DNA of 50,525 nucleotides from Tissierella pigra (GTDB taxonomy: Bacteria; Bacillota; Clostridia; Tissierellales; Tissierellaceae): NCBI RefSeq assembly GCF_009695605.1, contig NZ_VUNQ01000026.1, forward strand, positions 1 through 50,525, given 5' to 3'. This document shows positions 26,301 to 34,232 of the stretch, piece by piece; positions within the stretch are counted from its first letter, which is position 1, and each line of letters begins with the position of its first letter. The notes under the pieces are model-generated. The model saw only the letters and a list, made by a program, of their open reading frames with translations, ran no database searches and was not told the origin of the DNA. The position numbers and the translations under genes were made by a program.

Positions 26301-26423
26301 AATATACAACAGACAATAGATAGAATAAACAGTGGAGATTTTTCCATAAATCCTTTGGAATGTTCATCCTATTGTATATATAAGGATATTTGCAGATATG
26401 AAAATGTATTGGAGGTGGAGTGA
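23319..26423 (+). CDS. addB: AddB-type nuclease/helicase subunit with degenerate P-loop
   Basis: This is the partner of AddA in double-strand-break resection. The C-terminal nuclease shows IRGKIDRIDKV and VIMDYKSS (PD-(D/E)XK core), with iron-sulfur ligands C752 (YNKCPYAF) and C1015, C1019, C1025 (CSSYCIYKDIC). Mid-protein motifs such as ILNPINSRGFQHDIIFVTGLSGEYYP fit the inactivated helicase core. At the N terminus, where AddB normally has a GRAGSGKT-like Walker A, the sequence reads FGPFNNSKKY, so nucleotide binding here is doubtful. It has 1034 residues, slightly short for AddB. The stop overlaps the addA start. Function in Chi-regulated recombination is inferred from the family. Confidence 0.83.
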   Translation: MTDRIIYFGPFNNSKKYDLVQKTMESLKKGEGHRFYYLLPNGELLAKYRMKFIDEVEQSFEINLFTFDDIVNEILNDNIDLTINEFAKDIIIKNSILKLYKKEKIVYFRDAISMDGFIESLGYIIGEIKRSLIHPKDYIETCPDSACFQEIGLIYSEYERELKRLNLIDRESSYFKAIEKLKADGNYFESLDFIIIDEFYDFRPIEMEILKEICKTNIDIYINIPFQTKANMSSINKTITNLQSIGFKKQYVEKKEFNIFETIGQNLFSEETLKFEYNNKLTLIKSPSIYLEFKRIFQEIKSLRKAGMDLSKIAIILLNNDYKDTLFQVAQEENLPINLQIETALKEIPLIKEFLNIFGLMIKKGDRGSIINRIKSNYFTIIDKSYKDEMEFALKNIKFDNIFELNKILEEENSLNISMNNIDTLKNVLNLILSEMNKILYKDSINNYNKIFFEIIDSYNIDNKIKDIYATYKDYDIFYRDTLALEKLKEIIEKMNQISMIIEEISIEDYYLGITKLLEDERILKQNKNSKGIKILNPINSRGFQHDIIFVTGLSGEYYPLLQENNFLLNDRNYIDLLKIKLDYKNYLERLNNESVKFASLIASCKEKLYLSYSEGLNEDSIPSIFLDEIINMFNGEQLEEKFQIINLSLNYLFKDHIKDITTIDELSNYLILNHYENLSEETKEYYRFHNMANKDKLKIINNKIICEYKRNSKSFNEYKGLITEDIINEDIKSFNKNNIYSNTYLESYNKCPYAFLLQRVLNIEKHENDSEEYSNIDIGNVYHEVLRHYYNIYKEDLKESIEDNISFVFEDTIDTLKELVERYSTGIGLNKQYKKDLLIVENIFDRLMNFIKNDIERLFNSKEKLIPYEFELEFGRYGDFSLQTNKGEIKIRGKIDRIDKVLGEEKYVIMDYKSSTYGIYDIDHMSNGLSLQLPIYIMSQKNKDIVAGIYGIVSNGEFQTKLGKIEETKLITKKHKGALDNNQWNELLEITKSNIQQTIDRINSGDFSINPLECSSYCIYKDICRYENVLEVE

Positions 26424-29400
26424 TGACAATAGATCCACAGCAAATAGCTATAAAAACCATAGAGAAAAACGTAGCTGTAAATGCAGGGGCAGGTACAGGA
26501 AAAACTAAAGTGCTGACAGAAAGGTTTATACATATATTAGAATATGGAAACCTAGAGGAAAATAAAGAAATAGAATCCATAGTGGCAATTACATTTACTA
26601 AAAAAGCTACTCAAGAAATGATAGATAGAATTAGAAAAGAAATAAGAAAAAACTTTTATAGGGGAAATGTGTGGAGGAAGTATTATAGAGATATGGAAAA
26701 GGCAAATATTTCCACCATCCATAGTTTTTGTGCAAAGATATTGAGGGAAAACCCTATTGAAGCAAATATAGACCCATTATTTGAGGTATTAGAAAATTAT
26801 GAATCTATGAGTCTCTTAAATAAAACAATACAAGATGTATTGAATAGAGGCTTGGAAAATAATAAGGGAGTATATGAATTACTAAGAATATTTAAAAAGA
26901 ACAATATAAGCTTCTTAATTGATGATTTTTATCAGCTTTATAATAAGGCTAGAACCATAGGACTAACTTTCAAAGACTTAAAACAAAAAACTTTAGAATA
27001 TATAAATTCCTTGGAGTTTGAAAAAGAGGATATTTCATTTATAAAAGATAAGTTTATATATTTAATGGAAAAATTGCCTAAAAACTCAAAGATATTTAAG
27101 CTGCAAACAGATTTAAATTGGATTAAATTTAAAGACAATCATTATTTAGATGAGGAATTACCTAGCTTATTGGCATATCTATATGAAAACATAGGTACAA
27201 GCTCTAAGGAAACTGAAAATATAGATATGTTAAAATCATCTATAGAAAAGTCTTTACTAGGATGTGAAAAATACAATATTCATATCTATATGATTATATT
27301 AGATTTGCTTATGGATATTGATAAGGAATATGAGTCAAAAAAGAAAGAAATTAAAGCCTTAGACTATGATGATTTACAAATAAAAGTTTTGGATTTATTA
27401 GAAAATACCTATATTAGAAATAAATACCAAGAAATATATAAATATATTATGATAGACGAGTTTCAAGATACGAATGAGTTGCAAAAAAAGATATTCTATA
27501 AACTAGCTACAGTAAATGAAAAACTAGACAGGTCTAATTTATTTGTAGTAGGAGATCCAAAACAATCTATTTATGGCTTTAGGGGTGCAGATTTAGAAGT
27601 TTTTTATGATGTAATGTTAGATATTCAGGAAGTCTCTAAAGAGGAAATAATTACATTACAAAAAAATTATAGAACTGTAGAAACTGTATTGAAATTTATC
27701 AATAGTATATTTAGTAAACTAATGACAAATAAGTATACAGAGCTAAAAGAATTTCATAAATCAAAAAACTCCATAGATGTAGAAATCTTGGAAAAAGAAG
27801 ATTTAGAAGTACCGGATAATCAAAGTCCTAGTAATTATCATAGACATTATGAAGCACAATTAATAGCAAAGCGAATAAAGGAATTAGTATTACAAGGAAA
27901 ATATAAATATGGTGATTTTGCTATGCTCTTTAGAGCAACTACTAGAAATCATATTTATGAAGAAGCCTTAAAAAACTTTGGAGTACCCTTTTATAATTTA
28001 GGTGGAAAAAGGTTTTTTTTACAGCAGGAGGTATTGGATTTAATTAATGGTTTAAAATCCATAGGAAATCCATTTGATACCATAGCAACCATAGGTTTTT
28101 TAAGATCTCCTATGATAGGGCTTACAGATAAAACTATATATTGGATACTAAGAAATAAGAAGACAACAGTATATAATGCTATGGTAAATATTGATTATGA
28201 TGAAAAAATAAATGATGAAGAAGAAAAAATCAAAGAAGCCATAAACATCATGGATTACCTATATAATATAAGAGATTTGTATGGACTAACTAAGTTATTA
28301 GATGAATTGATTTCAAAAACATATTTTATAGAAACATTACTTTTAAAACAAGGTGGAAAACAATGTATTGCAAATATTTATAAGTTTAAAGATATGGCAA
28401 AAAAATATGAATTGAACTTTAGAGGAACAGTAACAGATTTCATTGATTACTTAGAAGAAATTAAAACTAGAGATGAAGAAGAAGGAAAAATAGAATCAGA
28501 AGATGCTGATGTAGTTAAGATACTGACTATACATAAATCTAAAGGACTTCAGTTTCCAGTGGTGATAATCCCAGAAATGGCTAATTCCAACGGTGGGACT
28601 TATCCAAATATGTTATTTCACAAGGAAGTAGGTATAGGGGTTCAATTAGAAAATAATAGAGCATTATACGATAATATAAGAAAAGAATTATATAAAAAGG
28701 ATAAAGAAGAAACAGAAAGAATTTTATATGTTGCTATGACTAGAGCAGAAAAGATGCTTATTTTAGGCAGTCAAGGAAAAGACAGTGGATTTAAAAAACT
28801 TATAAAGGACTTTATAAATCCTACAGAATGTAAAATTATATCTGAAGTCCATGTTCCAAGTGAGGAATATATTCCAGTTAGATTAATAAATAATGAATTA
28901 GTGAATCAAGATAGTATTACAGATATGGAGTTACCTTTATTATTTAAAGATACTAACTATCCTAAGGATACCATAGATAGATATAATATAACTCAGTATC
29001 TTACATTCTTAGATTGCAATAGAAAGTTTTATTTTGATTATTATAGAAAGTTATCTCACATAGGGCTAGAGTTAAGGACTGAAAAAGAACAGCTTATTAG
29101 TAGTATTCAAAAAGGAAATATTATTCATAAATTTTGCCAGTACTATAAATTGAATATGGATGTAGAGGAATTGTTGCAAAATATATGCAAATCCTTTGGA
29201 ATATATTATACTTCTTCTATATATGAAGAATTAAAGCCTTATATCGAAAATTATTTAAAACTGTACAATGAGGATTATGATAAAACCTTTATAGAAAAAA
29301 CTTTTTATTTAAAGTTAAAGGACAAATATATAACAGGAGTAATAGATAGGATAAATATTAAAGGACAAAAAGCAGAAATAATTGATTACAAAACAAATAA

Positions 29401-29689
29401 GGTAATAAATAAACATTCTCTTATGGAATACTATAAGCCACAACTACAACTATACTCATATGTTGTTAAAAATATAATGGATATAGAAATCCATAAGACT
29501 AAGATAATATTTTTAGAGAATGGAGAATCTATAGATATTCCAGTAGATGATAATAGTCTAAGAGAAAATATATATTGGATTGAAAGGTTTATGGACTTTA
29601 CGTCTAGGAAGGAAAGTATATATGATTATGAAAAAAGTAATAGATGTCCAAGTTATTGTAAATATAAAGGTATTTGTGATTTGGAATAA
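26423..29689 (+). CDS. addA: AddA-type helicase-nuclease with C-terminal iron-sulfur motif
   Basis: A UvrD-family ATP-dependent helicase. Motif I AGAGTGKT is at 21-28, motif II DEFQDTNE near 349-356, motif III VGDPKQSIYGFRGAD, and late motifs ILTIHKSKGLQFP and ILYVAMTRAEK. The C-terminal nuclease has VIDRINIKGQKAEIIDYKTNK. Unusually for AddA, an AddB-style cysteine set surrounds it: C865 (FLDCNRKFYF) and C1075, C1079, C1085 (CPSYCKYKGIC). ATG at 26423 sits five bases after GGAGGTGG and overlaps the addB stop; a GTG at 26420 is less likely. It has 1088 residues, shorter than B. subtilis AddA (about 1230). Confidence 0.88.
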   Translation: MTIDPQQIAIKTIEKNVAVNAGAGTGKTKVLTERFIHILEYGNLEENKEIESIVAITFTKKATQEMIDRIRKEIRKNFYRGNVWRKYYRDMEKANISTIHSFCAKILRENPIEANIDPLFEVLENYESMSLLNKTIQDVLNRGLENNKGVYELLRIFKKNNISFLIDDFYQLYNKARTIGLTFKDLKQKTLEYINSLEFEKEDISFIKDKFIYLMEKLPKNSKIFKLQTDLNWIKFKDNHYLDEELPSLLAYLYENIGTSSKETENIDMLKSSIEKSLLGCEKYNIHIYMIILDLLMDIDKEYESKKKEIKALDYDDLQIKVLDLLENTYIRNKYQEIYKYIMIDEFQDTNELQKKIFYKLATVNEKLDRSNLFVVGDPKQSIYGFRGADLEVFYDVMLDIQEVSKEEIITLQKNYRTVETVLKFINSIFSKLMTNKYTELKEFHKSKNSIDVEILEKEDLEVPDNQSPSNYHRHYEAQLIAKRIKELVLQGKYKYGDFAMLFRATTRNHIYEEALKNFGVPFYNLGGKRFFLQQEVLDLINGLKSIGNPFDTIATIGFLRSPMIGLTDKTIYWILRNKKTTVYNAMVNIDYDEKINDEEEKIKEAINIMDYLYNIRDLYGLTKLLDELISKTYFIETLLLKQGGKQCIANIYKFKDMAKKYELNFRGTVTDFIDYLEEIKTRDEEEGKIESEDADVVKILTIHKSKGLQFPVVIIPEMANSNGGTYPNMLFHKEVGIGVQLENNRALYDNIRKELYKKDKEETERILYVAMTRAEKMLILGSQGKDSGFKKLIKDFINPTECKIISEVHVPSEEYIPVRLINNELVNQDSITDMELPLLFKDTNYPKDTIDRYNITQYLTFLDCNRKFYFDYYRKLSHIGLELRTEKEQLISSIQKGNIIHKFCQYYKLNMDVEELLQNICKSFGIYYTSSIYEELKPYIENYLKLYNEDYDKTFIEKTFYLKLKDKYITGVIDRINIKGQKAEIIDYKTNKVINKHSLMEYYKPQLQLYSYVVKNIMDIEIHKTKIIFLENGESIDIPVDDNSLRENIYWIERFMDFTSRKESIYDYEKSNRCPSYCKYKGICDLE

Positions 29690-29729
29690 TGTATTTTTAT
29701 TTGGTACATTTTTAGTGGAGGGATAATAG

Positions 29730-29933
29730 GTGATAATAGGAATCTTTTTTATATTAATTAGTGGATTTATTTATATAAAAGAAAAATATAACGTAGTTAC
29801 AATAGAGGGAGAAAGAGTTTTTAACAAAAAAATAGATATAATACAAGATGGAAGATATAGGTATAGTATTCTCATAAGTATATTATCATTTATATTAGGA
29901 ATTTTTAGTATATTAAGTTCAATTATATATTAA
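29730..29933 (+). CDS. Small two-span membrane protein, unknown
   Basis: A 67-residue protein with hydrophobic segments at about 2-15 and 46-66 and a polar, charged middle (EKYNVVTIEGERVFNKKIDIIQDGRYRYS). The start is GTG at 29730, seven bases after GGAGGG at 29717-29722, which supports real translation. It ends just ahead of the next gene, whose ribosome site overlaps its stop, so the two are probably made together. No family is recognised. Confidence 0.6.
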   Translation: MIIGIFFILISGFIYIKEKYNVVTIEGERVFNKKIDIIQDGRYRYSILISILSFILGIFSILSSIIY

Positions 29934-29943
29934 GGTGATTGAT

Positions 29944-31755
29944 ATGATAAAAAAAATAATAAATTTTATATTAGTATTTATAATAATTTTAATTCCAAGT
30001 AAGATATTTGCTGAACCTATTAAATCGATTTTAATACTAGTTGATGAGCTTAAAATAGAAACAATAGAAAATTTAGAATTAGACAAACTTAGTCTAGGAT
30101 TTATAAATTTAAAAACTAGACCTCCCTACTCGGAGGAAGGTCTATATCTATCAGCTAATACAGGAAAAAAGTTAACTGTAAAAGACCTTGGGAAAAAAAG
30201 TATAAATTTAGAATATCTAGGAGATGTATTGAAAAAAGAAAAAACATCCTATATTGGAAATGGAAAGGGAGCACTTTTAATTTCTAATAAAGATAGGATT
30301 GTTGATTATGAAGAAAATTCTATTGTTTATAATTTGGATTGGCTAAGGAAAGTTACAGATAAATTTTTAGATAAATCCAATATATTGTTGTTGGAGTATG
30401 ATATTCAAGAAGAAAAAAATAATGTGGAGATTCTAAAAAGATACTTAACTGAATATAAGGATAATCAGATAATTATATTGCCTAAAAAAGTAGCAGAGAA
30501 GGATAAGTATTTATTAAACAAATATCTGGTTCCGATAATATATATTGATGGAGAAAATAATGGGCTATTAACAAGTAATTCCACTAAAAGAGAAGGATTT
30601 ATTGCAATAGAAGATATTTCTGTTCAATTGAAAAACACCTATGGATATGCGAAAAAAGTCAATATAGGAAAACCATTTAAGTTTCTAGAAGTAGAGAATC
30701 CTATAAAAGAGATAAATAAACTATATAGAATAAATATGAATCTACTTATTAGTGCTTATTTATTCCATGGAATCACCTATTTGTCAATTATACTATTGTG
30801 TATTTCAATAATGAAATCCAATAAGGTAAATAACAAATTATATTTTTTCTATTCATTTATATCTGTAAATATTCTAATATCATTAGTATTAGGACTATTT
30901 AAGTTAAATCAAAGCATTGTTATTTATTTAATCCTTAGTATGCTGATTTCATATATAATCACAAAATTAATTATAAAAAAAGAATTAAATTTTGTGAAAA
31001 CAATAAGTAGTTTCACCTATATATTTGTAGTTTTAGGAACTATGTTATATCCAAATATGATTTATAATTCTTATATTGGATTCAACAATCTAGTATATGG
31101 TGCAAGATATTATGGTTTGAATAATGGAATAATGGGAGTATTACTGGCTACTTCCATATTATTTTTCTTTAGTATGACTAAGGATATAAAAAATATAAAT
31201 TTTAAAAGAGTTATAGGTGTAATTATATTTGTAGTTAATATGATTACTTTGTCTACTCATTTTGGTGCTAATACAGGTGGGTTTATAACTTCAGTTTCAT
31301 TATTTGGATTTATGATTTATATTATGTTTTTTTCCAAGAAAAATGGAATAAAAGAGATACTTATATTTCTATTAATAGGATTATTTATATTTGGAATAAA
31401 TATGTTTTTTGATATTCTTAGGGAAGATAATACCCATGCAATAAGTTTCTTTTATAGAATAAAAGAAAATGGAATAAGTGAATTTATATCTATGGCATCA
31501 TTTAAGGCAAAAGAATTGATGAAACTAACATTAACTCCTCCATTTTCCCTTGCCATTATAGCCGAGATTATTATATTTAAAAAACTATATAAATATATAA
31601 TATCTAATAAAAGTTTAAAAGAAAAAGCAATAATAGTATTGCTTACTTCCATTATAGGCTTTTTGATAAATGATACAGGGGTTATAACTTTTATTTATAT
31701 GAATTATTATTTAATTTTAGATATAATTAGTAATAGGTTAGAATGGGATTGTTGA
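29944..31755 (+). CDS. Large polytopic membrane protein with N-terminal extracytoplasmic domain
   Basis: It has 603 residues. A signal-like span (5-23) is followed by a soluble region of about 240 residues (from EPIKSILILVDELK to FKFLEVENPI), then at least nine membrane spans. Conserved-looking small-residue motifs lie between spans: ARYYGLNNGIMG, THFGANTGGFIT and LINDTGVI. Clostridial and actinobacterial membrane proteins share this plan, with an alkaline-phosphatase-like N-terminal fold suggested for some; I see no metal-binding set that would prove it. ATG at 29944 follows AAGGTGAT by six bases; the GTG at 29935 is inside that site. Function is unknown. Confidence 0.65.
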   Translation: MIKKIINFILVFIIILIPSKIFAEPIKSILILVDELKIETIENLELDKLSLGFINLKTRPPYSEEGLYLSANTGKKLTVKDLGKKSINLEYLGDVLKKEKTSYIGNGKGALLISNKDRIVDYEENSIVYNLDWLRKVTDKFLDKSNILLLEYDIQEEKNNVEILKRYLTEYKDNQIIILPKKVAEKDKYLLNKYLVPIIYIDGENNGLLTSNSTKREGFIAIEDISVQLKNTYGYAKKVNIGKPFKFLEVENPIKEINKLYRINMNLLISAYLFHGITYLSIILLCISIMKSNKVNNKLYFFYSFISVNILISLVLGLFKLNQSIVIYLILSMLISYIITKLIIKKELNFVKTISSFTYIFVVLGTMLYPNMIYNSYIGFNNLVYGARYYGLNNGIMGVLLATSILFFFSMTKDIKNINFKRVIGVIIFVVNMITLSTHFGANTGGFITSVSLFGFMIYIMFFSKKNGIKEILIFLLIGLFIFGINMFFDILREDNTHAISFFYRIKENGISEFISMASFKAKELMKLTLTPPFSLAIIAEIIIFKKLYKYIISNKSLKEKAIIVLLTSIIGFLINDTGVITFIYMNYYLILDIISNRLEWDC

Positions 31756-31780
31756 AAAAAAATACAAAATATAATATAAT
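31752..31780 (+). promoter_or_regulatory. Promoter of ABC exporter gene
   Basis: TTGAAA at 31752-31757 and TATAAT at 31775-31780 are separated by 17 bp, close to the vegetative consensus. It starts inside the last codons of the previous gene. Confidence 0.8.
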
Positions 31781-31798
31781 ATTCGTGACACGAAATAT
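31778..31798. promoter_or_regulatory. Operator-like palindrome at start site of ABC exporter
   Basis: TTCGTG at 31782-31787 and CACGAA at 31789-31794 form an exact inverted repeat about one central base, extended by AAT/ATT arms with one mismatch. It lies just after the -10 element, where a repressor would block initiation. No regulator gene is adjacent. Confidence 0.5.
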
Positions 31799-31828
31799 TC
31801 TTAAAATTAAACAAGGAGGAGAAGAAAT

Positions 31829-33556
31829 TTGCTTAAACGATTTATATCATATTACAAACCACATAAAAGACTATTCTTCATAGATATGTTTTTTGCATTT
31901 CTTATATCTGTATCGGATTTAATCTTTCCGGTTTTTACAAGAAAAATGATTAATGAAATTATTCCAAATGGAAGAATGGACCTTTTAATTAGATGGACTA
32001 TTATAATGTCCTTATTATTTGTTCTTAGATATATTAGCAATTATATTGTAGCTTATTGGGGACATTTACTGGGAGTAAGGATAGAGCACGATATGAGGGG
32101 AGATATATTTTCTCATTTACAAACATTGCCTTTTAGTTATTTTGATAACAATAAAACAGGTCATATTATGTCTAGAATAGTTAATGATTTACGAGATATA
32201 ACTGAATTGGCACATCATGGGCCAGAGGACTTATTTATATCCTTAGTCATGTTATTAGGCTCTTTTATTGTGTTGATTAGAATTGAGTGGAGACTTACTT
32301 TGGTATTATATGCGTCTATACCAATTATTATATGGTTTGTTATATCTAAAAGAAATAAAATGTCAAATTCTTTTAGGGAAGTTAGAAAGAAAATAGCAAA
32401 TGTTAATTCCCAGTTAGAAAATAGCATTTCAGGAGTTAGAGTTGCGAAATCTTTTACTAATGAGGATTATGAGATTGAAAAATTTAATAGAGGAAATCTT
32501 GAATTTAGTGATGCTAGAAAAGGCTCCTATAAGGTTATGGCTGAGTTTGAAGCAGGAATAGGAATAATGGCTAGTATTCTTAATCTATTGGTTATAAGTT
32601 TAGGAGGATATTTTGTATATAGAGACATAATTAATTTTGGAGACCTTTTCTCTTTCTCTCTTTACGTTAATTTCTTTATGCAGCCAATTAGAAGACTGTC
32701 ACAATTTGCACAACAGTTGCAAGAAGGAATGACTGGCTTTGAAAGATTTATTGAGATTATGGACATTAAATCAGATATAACTGATAAGGAAAATGCCTTA
32801 GAATTAAATGATATAAGCGGAAAAATTAGATTTAAAGATGTTTCATTTAGTTATAATAATGGAAAACATACAGTACTTTCTAATTTAAACTTAGATATAG
32901 AACCTGGTAAGACTGTGGCATTAGTTGGACCATCAGGGGCAGGTAAGACAACTTTATGTCATCTGATTCCAAGATTTTATGAAACAAATAGTGGTGAAAT
33001 TCTTTTAGATGATATTGATATTAAAGATATACAAATAAAATCTTTAAGAAAAAATATTGGACTTGTACAGCAAGATGTATTCTTATTTACTGGTACAATT
33101 AGAGATAATATAGTTTATGGAAATCCTGATGCTAGTGATGAAGATATAATAAAAGCAGCTAAAAAAGCTAGGATACATGAATATATTATGTCTCTACCAG
33201 AAAGATATAATACTTTTATAGGTGAAAAAGGTGTTAAATTATCTGGAGGACAAAAACAGAGAATTTCAATTGCAAGGTTATTTTTGAAAAATCCGCCAAT
33301 ACTAATATTGGATGAGGCCACTTCAGCTCTTGATAATGAAACTGAAATTATGATACAAAAATCTTTAGAGGAATTATCCCAAGGAAGAACTACTTTAGTT
33401 ATTGCCCATAGATTATCAACCATAAAAAACGCAGATGAAATTTTGGTATTAACAGGAGAAGGCATTGTTGAAAAGGGAAATCATGAAGAATTATTGGAAA
33501 AAGATGAATTATATGCTAAGTTATATAAATCACAATTTAAGAGTTTATTGCAGTAA
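31829..33556 (+). CDS. ABC exporter, fused membrane and ATPase domains
   Basis: A half-transporter of the MsbA/LmrA type that works as a dimer. Six membrane spans fill residues 1-310; the ATPase has Walker A GPSGAGKTT at 367-375, a Q-loop in VQQDVFLF, signature LSGGQKQR, Walker B ILILDEATSALD and the switch His in AHRLST. It has 575 residues, the normal length. The start is TTG at 31829 behind AAGGAGGAG. Such proteins export lipids, peptides or drugs; the sequence does not decide which. It has its own promoter with a palindromic operator candidate, suggesting induction. Confidence 0.9.
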   Translation: MLKRFISYYKPHKRLFFIDMFFAFLISVSDLIFPVFTRKMINEIIPNGRMDLLIRWTIIMSLLFVLRYISNYIVAYWGHLLGVRIEHDMRGDIFSHLQTLPFSYFDNNKTGHIMSRIVNDLRDITELAHHGPEDLFISLVMLLGSFIVLIRIEWRLTLVLYASIPIIIWFVISKRNKMSNSFREVRKKIANVNSQLENSISGVRVAKSFTNEDYEIEKFNRGNLEFSDARKGSYKVMAEFEAGIGIMASILNLLVISLGGYFVYRDIINFGDLFSFSLYVNFFMQPIRRLSQFAQQLQEGMTGFERFIEIMDIKSDITDKENALELNDISGKIRFKDVSFSYNNGKHTVLSNLNLDIEPGKTVALVGPSGAGKTTLCHLIPRFYETNSGEILLDDIDIKDIQIKSLRKNIGLVQQDVFLFTGTIRDNIVYGNPDASDEDIIKAAKKARIHEYIMSLPERYNTFIGEKGVKLSGGQKQRISIARLFLKNPPILILDEATSALDNETEIMIQKSLEELSQGRTTLVIAHRLSTIKNADEILVLTGEGIVEKGNHEELLEKDELYAKLYKSQFKSLLQ

Positions 33557-33564
33557 TAAGTAGC

Positions 33565-33621
33565 AAAAATACCTCTCCTTTCATAATATAATTAGAGGAA
33601 TAAGAAAGGGGAGGTGTTTTT
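33565..33621 (+). promoter_or_regulatory. 18-bp hairpin hiding the ribosome binding site of the next gene
   Basis: Positions 33565-33582 pair with 33604-33621 over 18 bp (two G-U pairs) around a 21-base loop. The right arm contains the AAAGGGGAGGTG ribosome site and ends on the base before the ATG at 33622. A TATAAT at 33587-33592 lies in the loop. RNA read through from the ABC gene would fold and block translation and may terminate; RNA started from the loop promoter would lack the left arm. Confidence 0.65.
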
Positions 33622-33939
33622 ATGTCTTATGATTATCCAGAACTATATTATAGAATATATCCTAAAGTCATATCAAGAGTGGATGAACATTTAAGTGGAA
33701 ACTATTCTATGGAAGAAATTACAAAGGAACAAATGGAGAAAATGGTAGATGATATATATATAAAGATGGTTGAAGAATGTCCAGAGATACATGAAGATCC
33801 ATATGAAAGAAGACATAGAGGAAGATATAGGGGAATGCAAAATATCTTTTATGGAAGAAGCAGAATTGTAAGGGATTTAATAACAATCCTTTTAATTTCT
33901 GAACTACTAAGAAGAAATCAAAGTTTTTATCCATTATAA
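33622..33939 (+). CDS. Conserved clostridial small protein, unknown
   Basis: It has 105 residues: YDYPELYYRIYPKVI, then a helix with EQMEKMVDDIYIKMVEECPEI, an Arg/Gly-rich RRHRGRYRG, and a hydrophobic end VRDLITILLISELLRR. I recall similar short proteins in spore-forming Clostridia but cannot name the family or prove a sporulation role. Its ribosome site is inside a strong hairpin formed with the intergenic DNA on its 5' side, which implies controlled translation. The 293 bases after it carry a short inverted repeat and one hairpin. Confidence 0.6.
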   Translation: MSYDYPELYYRIYPKVISRVDEHLSGNYSMEEITKEQMEKMVDDIYIKMVEECPEIHEDPYERRHRGRYRGMQNIFYGRSRIVRDLITILLISELLRRNQSFYPL

Positions 33940-34061
33940 CAAAAGATTCGATGGAGCATTAAATATAGCCTTTGTTGAAGCTTTTTTAGAGAAAGTTCAT
34001 TATTTATAAAGATAAAAAAGTAGAACTTTCCTATTGGTTATAAAAAAATACCCATTATAAT

Positions 34062-34090
34062 AAATAGGCTGATTTCAGCCTATTTAGTTT
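34062..34090 (+). terminator. Terminator-like hairpin
   Basis: AAATAGGCTGA (34062-34072) pairs with TCAGCCTATTT (34074-34084), followed by agtttt. It lies about 120 bases after the small gene at 33622 and before the deacetylase promoter. Confidence 0.65.
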
Positions 34091-34131
34091 TAAATTTTAA
34101 ATTTTGGAAATATATAAGATAATGTAAGAGT

Positions 34132-34193
34132 TTTGTAACTAATTATTAAATTATTTGTAACCAATAGAATTAATAATTATTATATGCTAAAAT
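34132..34193 (+). promoter_or_regulatory. Direct repeats and extended -10 before deacetylase operon
   Basis: TTTGTAACTAAT (34132-34143) and TTTGTAACCAAT (34154-34165) match in 11 of 12 bases and are offset by 22 bp, two helical turns. An extended -10, TGCTAAAAT (34185-34193), follows 19 bp after the second copy. Direct repeats spaced by multiples of 11 bp ahead of a weak -35 are typical sites for OmpR/PhoB-type regulators, one of which is encoded in this operon. Confidence 0.5.
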
Positions 34194-34232
34194 TAGATTA
34201 TAGGTATGACATAATGTAAAGGAGTGACATAA

